Shown: piece after piece, positions 19,328 to 30,470 of the stretch
Position numbering within the stretch: position 1 is the stretch's first letter
Layout: each line of letters opens with the position of its first letter
NCBI GenBank assembly: GCA_036924085.1
Contig: JAVGWX010000019.1
Location: 18,076,631-18,140,630 of the forward strand
Source: Ariolimax columbianus
Taxonomy: Eukaryota; Mollusca; Gastropoda; Stylommatophora; Arionidae
Direction of reading: 5' to 3'
DNA length: 64,000 bases
The notes under the pieces: model-generated
Told to the model about the DNA's origin: nothing
What the model saw: the letters and a program-made list of their open reading frames with translations, nothing else
The model's database searches: none
Program-made: the position numbers and the translations under genes

Positions 19328-19624
19328 TTTCACCCCAAAACACGTGCACCTTCACAGCAAAACAATTACACATTCACACAAATAACCGATTCTTCGTTCA
19401 CATACAGTTTGTCAAAATCAACAACTTCGCTACATTACAATACAGCCAACCATCTTCTACGCCAGATACAAAGAACAACCAATTATAAGTGGACATCAGA
19501 CACAATCTTCAGGGGTGGATAACTAAGAGGAAGTATCACATCAATGTATACATACACTCACAAAAACAAAACAAAAACCTAAAATATCGAAGTCACGACA
19601 TCTCGTCACAAAAACAACACATGC
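19328..19624. other. Unassigned stretch
   Basis: AT- and CA-rich, with no match recognised. Confidence 0.4.
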
Positions 19625-19697
19625 ATCAATCAAGTCAGGTCATTCCGTAACCGGTGAGATCGTTGGGACACCCACGTCATCCTTCTATGTCAGCGGC
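19625..19697 (-). mobile_element. LINE P 3' end scrap
   Basis: AAGTCAGGTCATTCCGTAAC, GGTGAGATCGTTGGGACA and CATCCTTCTATGTCAGC match the left (3') end of the LINE P copy at 16230-16330. Confidence 0.55.
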
Positions 19698-19784
19698 CTA
19701 AATCTTTATGAGATGGAACGTCTAGTCCCCCTTCTCACTGCCTTTTTTCTTTCTCTAGCCTTTAGCCAGGTACCCATGTAGCTT

Positions 19785-19950
19785 TCTTCACATCCCGAGC
19801 GTGCTGATGGTGGACCAGGGTCCTCCAGGTGGTTGTGTTATGCTTGAATTCATCTACGTGTCGCTCACTACTACACGGATCACGTCGATCCCCACCTCGC
19901 TAGCCGAATTGCCATGAAACAGTCTGTGACCGTAGAGAAGTAAATGAAAA
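19785..19950 (-). mobile_element. Element C copy with palindrome
   Basis: CACATCCCGAGCGTGCTGAT, TCCTCCAGGTGGTTGTG and CTACGTGTCGCTCACTACTA match the family. It includes GGATCACGTCGATCC, a perfect inverted-repeat arm pair around ACGT-rich sequence, also present at 63955-63975. Confidence 0.65.
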
Positions 19951-19995
19951 TCAGTTTGGGCTCTTGGTCAGTATTTTTTGCCTGACCCTAACATA

Positions 19996-20253
19996 TAAGT
20001 GGTTAGCGCGCTGGCTTCGCATCTTAGTGGTCCTGGGTTCATTCCCCAGTTGAGGCGGTAATGTTTTTCTTCAAACCGCAATGGCTCCCGGGTCGACCCA
20101 GCCCTAAATGGGTACCGGTTCAGTCCGGGAAGTTAAAGCGGTGAGGGAGAGGAAATGGCTACCGCAGTCATATAGCCGAGCCTTTGAAATGTGAGACCGC
20201 TAACACCTCACACCCCTACGGCAGTAATGCTATGGGTTACTTTACTTTACTTA
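19996..20253 (+). mobile_element. tRNA-derived SINE, family S3
   Basis: The head is tRNA-like, with A-box TAAGTGGTTAGCGCG (19996-20010) and B-box GGGTTCATTCCCC (20035-20047). A conserved body follows with GGGTCGACCCAGCCC, ACCGGTTCAGTCCGGGAAGT, TGAGACCGCTAACACCTCAC and GCAGTAATGCTATGGGTTAC. It ends in TTTACTTTACTT. Minus-strand copies at 41171-41442 and 47604-47876 match end to end. Confidence 0.85.
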
Positions 20254-21107
20254 AACATATAATGAATATGTTTTGCCTGACCAGACGCTAGTCTCCTCTC
20301 CCCGTTAATCAGTTTAAAATAAGTTTCCTCAGTTTAAATAGAAGTAAATATAAACAACCAACGTTTTTCAGTAAAAAAAAATTTTGAATGACTAGCACAT
20401 GATCCGCCAAAATTTGTTTGAATAACATGCCGCACTGGTAGAGGCTAAGTCTAGGTTATGGGGAAGTTGGTTAAAATAGGAGAAATAGAAGTCCATGCAA
20501 ATGTACAACGGTCATGTCCAGTTAAATGCAATGTTGTAAAAAGAACAAACTCAAATCTATTGCGTGATCCCCAGTTACTTCACCACGTTTGGTGATAGTT
20601 GGGACCAATGATGCTTAAAACTTTCTAGAAGAACAGACCAGTATTTTCTTGTATTTGGGGTCATTCACACAACATCGTTCGGTATTGTTAGTTCAGACAA
20701 ATACAAACAAATTGTCATAGCTGTATTCATTTTTCGTTTCTGGGGTTTTATAGGACTGATGAATGAAGGTAATCTAGCCAAGTAGTCACCACGCAGTGTA
20801 AGACTTTTTGTTTTAAACCAGAACATAATAAAATACCAAACTGGATGCTACTCTCATTATCACGAACCAACGTTGAGAAAATCAAGAAATTGATTACTAA
20901 GACGACATAAATAACCGACAGCAGAAGCAGATATTCCCGTCTTTTCTGGCAGAATGTTTAGCACCTTCAACAGCAAACAAAATAGACTTATCCCGTGACG
21001 CCACTGCCTTAAATGCGATGCTAAAAATATATATATTTCTTCTGTTTGGATTGAAATAAGACGATAGTACCCTTAATTAGCATCTAAATGACATAAGATC
21101 AGTACTT
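20254..21107. other. Unassigned stretch
   Basis: AT-rich. No protein or repeat match was seen. Confidence 0.35.
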
Positions 21108-21615
21108 TGTCAACTATGTCAGCAGTCCGAACACAGAAGAGACGTAGCACAGCGGGTACCATTCCATTGTAATATTTAAGGCAACGAGCAGGCAGAGAGA
21201 CTGACGAAATAAGGTGGAAGGCTACCACAACCAGATTCAAGTGTGACCTAAGAAGAATTCAAAATGTTGATTAGATACATGGTCACATGGGAAACGGAGC
21301 ATACTGGCTACACAAGAAATAATGCTTATTGTCAGTTAAACAGAAAAGAGCAGGTGATAGTCTTCAGACTCCGCACAGGCTACGGCAGACCTACCATCAA
21401 TTCAATAAACTGAAGATAGGTGCTACTGACAAATGCAGCAGTGGTACTGGGAAAATTACCCCTGAACATTTGGTTCAAAATTGCCCGACATACCAGGACT
21501 AGAGAAAGCACATGTGACCAATGCCAGTTCTAAAACTAGTCACGCTCTTTGGCAGTGTCGACAGTCTCAGGATGCCGCCGCTTTCTTTGAACAAATTGAA
21601 GTCGACGTCTGACAG
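21108..21615 (+). pseudogene. LINE R RNase H/C-terminal relic
   Basis: The nucleotide match to the complement of 13790-14260 is clear: CAACTATGTCAGCAGTCCG, GCGGGTACCATTCCATTGTA, GGCAACGAGCAGGCAGAGAG, CAGAAAAGAGCAGGTGATAG, and GGCAGTGTCGACAGTCTCAG. Several stops and frameshifts break the H-x-x-I-x-G-N-E-x-A-D region and the Cys/His cluster. No clean GAA tail remains. Confidence 0.75.
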
Positions 21616-21828
21616 CAGACAGTTTTTTTTCCCTCAAGAATAGTCATGAACAAATATTTTGTATCAATAAATAACTTTCATTTACTTTCATTTCAACTTT
21701 CGTTTACGATGAATACAATTTCATCTCTCAAGAGATTCCTGTACAAATGTTTTGATCAAATCTTGAATAAAAAATCTTAAAATCGAAAAAGAATAATGAT
21801 AATAAGAAGCAGCGTTCTACGACATGTA
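21616..21828. other. AT-rich spacer before the 36-bp array
   Basis: Contains TTTCATTTACTTTCATTTCA-like short repeats only. Confidence 0.5.
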
Positions 21829-23341
21829 TGGAGGTGCAGTGGACTTATTATTACTTCTACAGTAAGGAGGTGCAGTGGACTTATTATTACTTCTACAGTA
21901 AGGAGGTGCAGTGGACTTATTATTACTTCTACAGTAAGGAGGTGCAGTGGACTTATTATTACTTCTACAGTAAGGAGGTGCAGTGGACTTATTATTACTT
22001 CTACAGTAAGGAGGTGCAGTGGACTTATTATTACTTCTACAGTAAGGAGGTGCAGTGGACTTATTATTACTTCTACAGTAAGGAGGTGCAGTGGACTTAT
22101 TATTACTTCTACAGTAAGGAGGTGCAGTGGACTTATTATTACTTCTACAGTAAGGAGGTGCAGTGGACTTATTATTACTTCTACAGTAAGGAGGTGCAGT
22201 GGACTTATTATTAGTTCTACAGTAAGGAGGTGCAGTGGACTTATTATTACTTCTACAGTAAGGAGGTGCAGTGGACTTATTATTACTTCTACAGTAAGGA
22301 GGTGCAGTGGACTTATTATTACTTCTACAGTAAGGAGGTGCAGTGGACTTATTATTACTTCTACAGTAAGGAGGTGCAGTGGACTTATTATTAGTTCTAC
22401 AGTAAGGAGGTGCAGTGGACTTATTATTACTTCTACAGTAAGGAGGTGCAGTGGACTTATTATTACTTCTACAGTAAGGAGGTGCAGTGGACTTATTATT
22501 AGTTCTACAGTAAGGAGGTGCAGTGGACTTATTATTACTTCTACAGTAAGGAGGTGCAGTGGACTTATTATTACTTCTACAGTAAGGAGGTGCAGTGGAC
22601 TTATTATTAGTTCTACAGTAAGGAGGTGCAGTGGACTTATTATTACTTCTACAGTAAGGAGGTGTAGTGGACTTATTATTACTTCTACAGTAAGGAGGTG
22701 TAGTGGACTTATTATTACTTCTACAGTATGGAGGTGCAGTGGACTTATTATTACTTCTACAGTAAGGAGGTGTAGTGGACTTATTATTACTTCTACAGTA
22801 AGGAGGTAGTGGACTTATTATTACTTCTACAGTAAGGAGGTGCAGTGGACTTATTATTACTTCTACAGTATGGAGGTGCAGTGGACTTATTATTACTTCT
22901 ACAGTAAGGAGGTGTAGTGGACTTATTATTACTTCTACAGTAAGGAGGTGCAGTGGACTTATTATTACTTCTACAGTAAGGAGGTGCAGTGGACTTATTA
23001 TTACTTCTACAGTAAGGAGGTGCAGTGGACTTATTATTAGTTCTACAGTAAGGAGGTTCAGTGGACTTATTATTACTTCTACAGTAAGGAGGTGCAGTGG
23101 ACTTATTATTAGTTCTACAGTAAGGAGGTGCAGTGGACTTATTATTACTTCTACAGTAAGGAGGTGCAGTGGACTTATTATTACTTCTACAGTAAGGAGG
23201 TGTAGTGGACTTATTATTACTTCTACAGTAAGGAGGTGTAGTGGACTTATTATTACTTCTACAGTAAGGAGGTGTAGTGGACTTATTATTACTTCTACAG
23301 TAAGGAGGTAGTGGACTTATTATTACTTCCACAGCAAGGAG
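21829..23341. repeat. 36-bp minisatellite, about 42 units
   Basis: The unit is GGAGGTGCAGTGGACTTATT followed by ATTACTTCTACAGTAA. Variants are GTGTAG for GTGCAG, TTAG for TTAC, TATGG for TAAGG, and two 33-base units lacking three bases (near 22801 and 23305). Because the unit is 12 codons long, frames stay open for up to 337 codons on one strand and 179 on the other. These are array by-products. Variant order suggests block duplications. Confidence 0.97.
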
Positions 23342-23869
23342 ACGAATATGACAACTTTGGTGTTTCAGTCGGTCATCTGTGAAAGCTGATACTCACCGGA
23401 TAATTTCCCCTTTGATTCGGTCTGTTACTTACGTCTTGGTCTTTTCAAACGGTTTCCCTCGTCCTTTTGAAGGCGAGATCAAAGATACCCACCGACGAAG
23501 TAACGAATGAAACCCGAAACTGAAAAAGAGAATTTTCTTACACGGGAGCACGAGAAGGCATATCAAATATACTGATACAGACCAAACCAATTGGCAACAT
23601 ATTTATGTTGGTCACTTCTTATCTGGACATTTGTTTTAGCTTTCATTGCTCCCGGAAAATTTTACACTTCCACCACACTTTTTATTTTGTGTCTGGTTCA
23701 ACCATCTTTACCCAGAAATATATATATGTGCGTGTTTATACTTGGATACTTGAAACCTTGGTATTCAATCCGACACGGTTGTTTGATGACAGGTAGACAA
23801 AATCTGCTTGAAACTGTGCCTGTCTTTCGTCTTGGAGTACCATGCTGGTCCAAAGGCGTCGTGCTGAAC
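23342..23869. other. Unassigned stretch
   Basis: No match was seen. The open frame starting at 23591 crosses unrelated sequence and a TA repeat and is not supported. Confidence 0.4.
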
Positions 23870-24005
23870 ATCTCGTGGGTGGGTCTAGTTGTATGGCCAC
23901 CAGAAAGACACCCTCCTCGTCCTTCTATCGTCAGTTATGCGGACCACATGGCCAGCCCATCTGTATTTTTGCAATACTTTAAGAGTCAACGACATCCTAG
24001 AATAT
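23870..24005 (-). pseudogene. LINE W coda scrap
   Basis: The minus-strand translation has MSLTLKVLQKYRWAGHVVRI then TDDRRTRRVSFWW, matching the RWAGHVVRM-type motif of 15985-16225. Confidence 0.6.
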
Positions 24006-24039
24006 ATAAATGTATATATATTTGTGTATATTTTCTTGT

Positions 24040-24071
24040 AATTAATATATATATATATATAAATATATATA

Positions 24072-24114
<43 letters not shown>
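24040..24114. repeat. AT dinucleotide repeat
   Basis: A nearly pure TA run, separating two coda scraps of opposite orientation. Confidence 0.95.
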
Positions 24115-24116
<2 letters not shown>

Positions 24117-24154
24117 TTACCGGGACTCAAAGGGGAACAGCTAATATTAACCCT

Positions 24155-24213
24155 ATAATTTGCCAGACATGTCGTAAGATGCGACTAAGGTGGGTTGGGC
24201 ATGTAGAAACTTA
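24155..24213 (+). pseudogene. LINE coda scrap
   Basis: Translates to ICQTCRKMRLRWVGHVET, the core of the coda motif. Only about 18 codons remain. Confidence 0.5.
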
Positions 24214-25235
24214 AGACCAGTAAAACCTGAACATGCATAGACAGGCCATTGTTTGCTACCTATTTGTTGTAGATATATGCTCCACGGGAAGCATGAAGAG
24301 GCTTTTATTTATATATATATTAATATATGAAAACGGAAGTCTTTCAGCAGACTCAACCCCTAGTCAGAAATGAAGTGTTAGATATTTCAATACACTAAGC
24401 CTCAGCTCAGCTTGTAAGGTGGGGGTTTCCAGTTCGCTACCTCGCTGCCCTATCCTTCCCTAATAACCGTAAGTCAGGTAACCATTCACAGCTCGGTTGA
24501 CTGGAGCTACCGTTGGTGATAGTTGTTGAACCCAACACCCCCCCCCCCCCCCCCCCCCACTTTTCCATGAAATACGATTGCTGTACTACTTTGCTAATCA
24601 GCATATATATATATATAGACACACACAAACACACATGTCTACATATACATAATTCTAGCTAAATTGTGTCACGGACAGTCATTCATTCCAGGTGGTACGA
24701 TACACTGTCAGTGGTTTCTAGAAATGCTGTGGATATACGACGAGAATAGATCCACTGACCCATTAAGTATTGCACATCTCACCATTCACACTGACCCAAA
24801 ACTGCTGAGTGTGTAGGGGTACACGATTACAGTTAGGATGGAAGGGAAATTGTCAACAGGACCTGACACAATCTGTGACAAAATAATATCATCCTGGACG
24901 ACAGTATCATAAATGGAACTCACCTTTACGTTTCCAAAATACTCTATTATTTCTTCCCAGCAAGGGGTGCCAGGGCCCTCGCGGATTACTGGAGATCATA
25001 TTGCATTGCTATTTATAACTGATGTGTTTATCTCGGCATAGATTAATGGGCACTTTGACGGTGTTACTTTTATGCCTGGTCCCCGTTGAGTCACAAGGAT
25101 CGGTATTTCAGTAGATTAGATAACAGTGCATACCTGATAGGTTCACGTGTTGCCTCGGACAGATTACTCATGTCCGCCAGGATTTTTTATTTATTGGTAG
25201 ATAGTATTTGTGGATCTCGGATATCGTTCTGGTCT
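24214..25235. other. Unassigned stretch with poly-C and TA tracts
   Basis: Contains about 20 C at 24538-24558 and TA/CA runs at 24603-24635. Otherwise nothing was recognised. Confidence 0.4.
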
Positions 25236-25325
25236 ATCTTTTTTTTTTTTCTTCTTCTTCTTCTTCTTCTTCTTCTGCTTTTTCCTCTTATTCGTCTTCT
25301 CCGCCACCGTCGTCTTCTTCTTGTA
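25236..25325. repeat. TTC-rich microsatellite
   Basis: A poly-T lead and TTC/GTC triplets. Resembles a decayed (GAA)n retroelement tail, but no attached element was recognised. Confidence 0.75.
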
Positions 25326-25555
25326 TTCATATTATGTCTATATTTGAAGTACAGTTGTCTGTATAAAGGTTGTCGTGGTGGGAACTTCTTCAAGGGCTTC
25401 TGAACAGCTAAGTGAGACGTCTGTCTCCGGTTGTCACTGTACGCAATTGCCTAAGCATATACGTCTTGTATGATATGTTTGGCTGTTTGTCCGCATGTAC
25501 ACCTAGGTGCGCTTGTACACCTGGGTGCGCGAGCCAGTTGTGTAAGTGGCCATTC

Positions 25556-25877
25556 TTCTTCTTCTTCGTTTGTTCTCAATCTCCCACTACCAAACCATGA
25601 AAGGGCTTAAGAAGCAGAATGTAGTCCAGAGAACAGAATGCGTTGTGTCATAGTTTACAGCTTGGCTGCGATATTTGCACCTTTCGGCCCAACACATCCT
25701 ACTTCAGCAAGCATTTTTTGAGTACTGGGTTAGCATTCCCTTTTCGATCCCTTCTCCTTAGCCAGTCTGCCCTGATGCAGCCTGTTATCCAGGATCACCG
25801 CGTGGAGGTGTAAAAGGGTTTTGGCAGCTGTGGTTCGCTGGCCCTGCAGCTCATGTGCTGCTCAGCACCTTGATCGC
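25556..25877 (-). mobile_element. Element A with exact 11-bp duplication and head deletion
   Basis: AGTGGCCATTC lies at 25545-25555 and again at 25878-25888. The (TTC) tail is at the left and the head at the right. Typical landmarks are present (CTCAATCTCCCACTACCAAA, GGATCACCGCGTGGAGGTG). About 33 bases of the head module (from CTAGCAGTCAGC to GACCACT in other copies) are missing, leaving GGCCCTGCAGCTCATGTGCT. Confidence 0.85.
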
Positions 25878-25888
25878 AGTGGCCATTC

Positions 25889-27439
25889 AATCTTTGATCT
25901 CCTGTTCTCCTGTTCTCAAGCGGAACATGATCACTTGTTCCGCTTGATCAAGGCAGTGATAGTCATCTCTCGATTGATCGACTTTTCTCATAGATTGAAT
26001 AACGTTCATTATTTCCTTGTTCTCGTGTTCCTCCCGATTTGCTTTCTCTATTTCAGGTATATATTTACAGATAGCTGGACTAGATAGTGTCGAAAGTTGG
26101 CAAATTTTCGCATACTTTTTCCATCAAAACAAAAATTCTCTTGTATTAAAACATTTAATTCCGTTTGTTTTCAGTTCTTTTGGTTTTATTCATAAAGTTC
26201 TTTTGGTTTCAATCACAAAATTATTTTGCTTTCAGTCACAGACACAGCTCTTTTGGTTATATTAAGGTTCAAAGACTATTTACAATAATCTGCATCGAGT
26301 CCGAATTCCGTGTCAGTACTGTAAAGCATCTACTTTCGCAAGTAGGTTCCTGGTACATTTGTGAGAAATGGAAACTCCTTCATTGCAGTCTTTCATATAA
26401 TTACATTAATTTCCTTCAAAAACACGAGGGTAAGTCGCAGAACTTTCTTACCGCTAAACATTTTACCCCATAATTAGATTGGGGAGGATGATGCTGTCAC
26501 TGTGCGTCTGTCGTGGAGTCAGCAGAGATAGGCGCTTCTTGTCTGTTCTTTTCGTGTAGGGAAAACTCGTGAAAAAATGACGGCTAGTTTTAATAAAATA
26601 TGACTAACTCTTTCAGAACTTGTTCCATGTTCCCAGGGGAGAAGAGAAGATAATTTGGTGTCATACCGCGAGTAGAGGCCACTGACATGCATTACAAAGC
26701 AGGGCAATAGCGAGCACGAGGGTTTCAATCACGATCGTTCAGATTTTGCATTTTGCGAACATCATTGAGACAGCTACTATTTTTTTTTAAAGTAATATTT
26801 TGACCATGTCTGCATCAAGCGGATAAGGTTTGATTAGATTGTGACATTTTATTAAGCGTTACAACACAGCGTGTGTGTGTGTGCACGCGTGCTGGATCGG
26901 AGTATGACTCCTATGTTTGTTAGGTTAATAAATTCTGCCTGTGTAAAGGAGATAGGAGATGGGCTTGGACATTATGGGCTTAGTGAGAATGGATTTACTT
27001 AATACGGTGGTATTTATACATCAGGGAGAACGATATTGAGAGCGATTATTTAATACCACCAATTGTGCACATAGTAAGGTCAGTGTTGGAGAGATACGCC
27101 TTTAATAGTTTCATGTAACTCACAATGGAGATACGGAAAGACACTTATTGAATTGTGACATTTGGGCCCTCGAGGGGACGAAAGTTGAAAAGATGTAAAT
27201 TGACATTTGACCACTTCAGGGATCGAGTGACGGAGAGGTGGACGTCTGTACTAGAAGAATATTTCAATACATTTATTTTTTACCGACAAAGCAGGTTGAG
27301 GTACCACGAGAGACCCATATATTATAGCGAGGCATCATTTACCGCCTAAATACAAGTATTGTCGTCCGGTACATTGACCAGTGACACAAAACAGGTGGTA
27401 TGAGATGCCCTTGATAAGTGCTCAAAGTTGGCGAATCCA
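25889..27439. other. Unassigned stretch
   Basis: 25.9-26.5 kb contains several loose repeats of TTCTTTTGGTTTTATT type. No family was recognised in the open frames here. Confidence 0.35.
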
Positions 27440-27881
27440 TATATGGAGAAGAGTGGGCATAACGAGAATAAATAGAGAGACAAAATACACAGAGAGGCAA
27501 GATATATAAGAACATAATAGAGAGATAGGACACATAGAGACACAAGATGCACTGAGAAAGATACATAGATAGTAGGATACACAGAGATAGAAGAGAGATA
27601 GGAAACATAGCCATACAAGATGCACGAAGATATTAGAGACATACGATACATAAAGATGAGATACATATAGAGACAAAATACATAGATGATAGATAGGATA
27701 TATAGAGCGACAAGATGAATTGAGGACACGTTAAAAAGAGACGAGATAAATATACACAATGTAACGCGAGATACATGATACATAGAGATACACGTGTAAA
27801 AGTGAGTTGATTATAGAGAGACGTGATATATAGATAACCAGAATACATATAACGGCAAGATAAATAGAGAGACAACATGAT
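27440..27881. repeat. Degenerate ATA/GAGA minisatellite
   Basis: Loosely repeated AGATACATAGAGA and AGAGACAAGAT motifs with no fixed period. The overlapping minus-strand frames rich in Tyr, Leu and Ser follow from this composition. Confidence 0.7.
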
Positions 27882-28620
27882 TACTCTGCTACTACACAAA
27901 CTATGATTATTCTACTACTACAAAAACTATGATTATTCTACTACTACACAAACTATGATTATTCTACTACTACACAAACTATGATTATTCTACTACTACA
28001 CAAACTATGATTATTCTACTACTAAACAAACTATGATTATTCTACTACTACACAAACTATGATTATTCTACTACTACACAAACTATGATTATTCTACTAC
28101 TAAACAAACTATGATTATTCTACTACTACACAAACTATGATTATTCTACTACTACTACTACACAAACTATGATTACTCTACTACTACACAAACTATGATT
28201 ACTACTACTACTACACAAACTATGATTACTCTACTACTACACAAACTATGATTACTCTACTACTACTACTACACACACTATGGTTACTCTACTACGACAC
28301 AAACTATGATTACTCTACTACTACACAAATTATGATTACTATACTACTACTACTGCACAAACTATGATTACTCTACTACTACTACTACACAAACTATGAT
28401 TACTTTACTACTACTACTACTACTACTAATACTACTACTACACAAACTATGATTACTCTACTACTACTACTACTACACAAATTATGATTACTCTACTACT
28501 ACTACTACTACACAAACTGATTACTCTACTACTACACAAACTATGATTACTCTACTACTACACAAACTATGATTACTCTACTACGACACAAACTTAATCC
28601 TCTACTATTTCACAAACTTT
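27882..28620. repeat. 26-bp minisatellite with growing TAC core
   Basis: The unit CTATGATTATTCTACTACTA plus CACAAA is regular at the left. To the right the internal (TAC)n stretches to seven or more triplets and TTATT becomes TTACT. This is a nested microsatellite inside a minisatellite. Confidence 0.95.
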
Positions 28621-29059
28621 GATTACACATTTGCACTAAAAGGCACATAGATAATATGATGACTGTTGAACCATCACGATAAATACAACAGCTGTTTGAT
28701 ATCAATCGTTGATAACACGTGTTTGTTTTCTCAAGTACCAGTAATATCCCCAGCAGAGAAATGCTGAAGCTTTAGTGCCAGCAAGTATTTCATTGAAAGA
28801 TAACCGGTTACAGATAAGCGCAGAGGAAGGTGACGAGCACACACGAACAACATCAATCAGGCGGTTGTACTAATGTTTTGTTATCCAGTAGTCGGGACGG
28901 GAATTTGATTAAGTGTCCTTCAGATGTTTGGAGACGCCAATTGTCACGTTTTTGTTCGATATTTCGAGTAATTGTTATCATTATCTTTGACGATATATCA
29001 CCGGCGTTAGAGGAAACTAAGATTATGGTGTGAAACGCCAAGGAAAAATTCATGCTCTA
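28621..29059. other. Unassigned stretch
   Basis: Nothing recognised. Confidence 0.35.
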
Positions 29060-29463
29060 GTAATGCTCGAAAATATGGCAGGTAACGAAAATTATCACAG
29101 TCAGACTGCAGACATTCTGTGGCGTATTTATTATTGCTTAACAAAGGTCTTTCAGAAACAGATGATAGCGTAACTACGGGTACGGCTGCTGATAAATGGA
29201 AACAGTTTCCAGCAGATATGATAAAGGCAGCATTAACGACTGCAGGATATTCCAAACACAAAAAGTAAAAGAGGCTCAGTGATAACACCTGGGGGATAAT
29301 ATAAGAAACAAGAACAGGAAATTGAAACCTCCTTCCAGCAACACCTGCTAAATATGTGAAGGCAAATATCGACTTAAATAAAATGGTGAAATCTGATGTT
29401 CGTAGTGACAAAAGGCAATATATTCATTGCCTGGCCACTGTAGCTGAAAATGCAGTGAAAGTG

Positions 29464-30470
29464 GGTAACAGTGGATGCTTACATCAAATCAAAAGACAAC
29501 TATGTAACAGTGGAGGCTTACATCAAATCACATGACAACTATGTAACAGTGCATACTTAAATCAAATCACAAGACGGGATCAAGATGCTGAGCAGCGCAT
29601 GAGCTGCAGTGGTCAGCGACGCAAAGCTGTCTGCTAGCGTCAGGGCCAGCGAACCAGAGCTGCCAAGACCCTTCTACACCTCTACGCGGCGATCCTGGAT
29701 AACAGGCTGCATCAGGGCAGACTGGCTAAGGAGAAAGGATCGAAGAGGGAATGCTAACCCGGTACTCAAAAAATGCTTGCTGAAGTCGGATGTGTTGGAC
29801 CGAAATGTGCAAATATCGCAGCCAAGCTGTAAACTACAGCACAGCGCATTCCGTTCTCTGGACTACATTCTGCTACTCAAGCTCTTTCAGGGTTTGGTAG
29901 TGGGAGATAGAGAACGAACGAAGAAGAAGAAGAAGAAGAAATCACAAGACAACTATGTAACAGTGGATGCTTACATCAAATCACAAGACAACTATGTAAC
30001 AGTGGATGCTTACATCAAATCACAAGACAACTATGTAACAGTGGATGCTTAACATCAAATCACTAGGTAACAGTGGATGCTTACATCGAATCGCCAGACA
30101 ACTAAATAACAGTGGATGCTTACATCAAATCACTATGTAATAGTGGATGCTTACATCAAATCAGAAAACAACTATGTAACAGTGGATGCTTACATCAAAT
30201 CACTATGTAAAAGTGGATACTTACATCAAATCACTATGTGACAGTGGATGCTTACATCAAATCACTAAGCAACTATGTAACAGTGGATGCTTACATCAAA
30301 TCACTATGTAACAGTGGATGCTTACATCAAATCACTATGTAACAGTGGATGCTTACATCAAATCACTATGTAAAAGTGGATGCTTACATCAAATCACTAT
30401 GTAACAGTGGATGCTTACATCAAATCACTATGTAACAGTGGATGCTTACATCAAATCACTAAGCAGCTAT
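29464..30470 (+). repeat. 31/39-bp minisatellite within the LINE relic
   Basis: Units of AACAGTGGATGCTTACATCA plus AATCACTATGT (31 bp) alternate with a longer form carrying AATCACAAGACAACTATGT (39 bp). The first unit is continuous with the LINE linker frame (GNSGCLHQIKRQL, resembling GN.KELY..TKKL of related elements). That suggests the unit arose from LINE coding sequence. An Element A copy splits the array. Confidence 0.9.
29576..29938 (+). mobile_element. Element A inserted in the minisatellite, exact 12-bp duplication
   Basis: AAATCACAAGAC precedes it (29564-29575) and follows it (29939-29950), which is a stretch of the array unit. Full length from GGGATCAAGATGCTGAGCAG to GAACGAACGAAGAAGAAG. 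Since unit copies could mimic a duplication, the exact 12-base limit matching the element ends is the key evidence. Confidence 0.85.

Noticed and set aside
19996..20070. A working tRNA gene
   Set aside because: A and B boxes are present but the acceptor stem does not pair, and the segment is the head of a dispersed SINE with at least three copies.
21796..22809. A 337-codon open frame of 12-residue repeats
   Set aside because: It is the translation of the 36-bp array. Frames stay open because the unit is a multiple of three, and other frames on both strands are open too.
27346..27899. Minus-strand frames rich in Tyr, Leu, Ser resembling a membrane protein
   Set aside because: Overlapping frames over a degenerate ATA/GAGA repeat, so hydrophobicity follows from composition.
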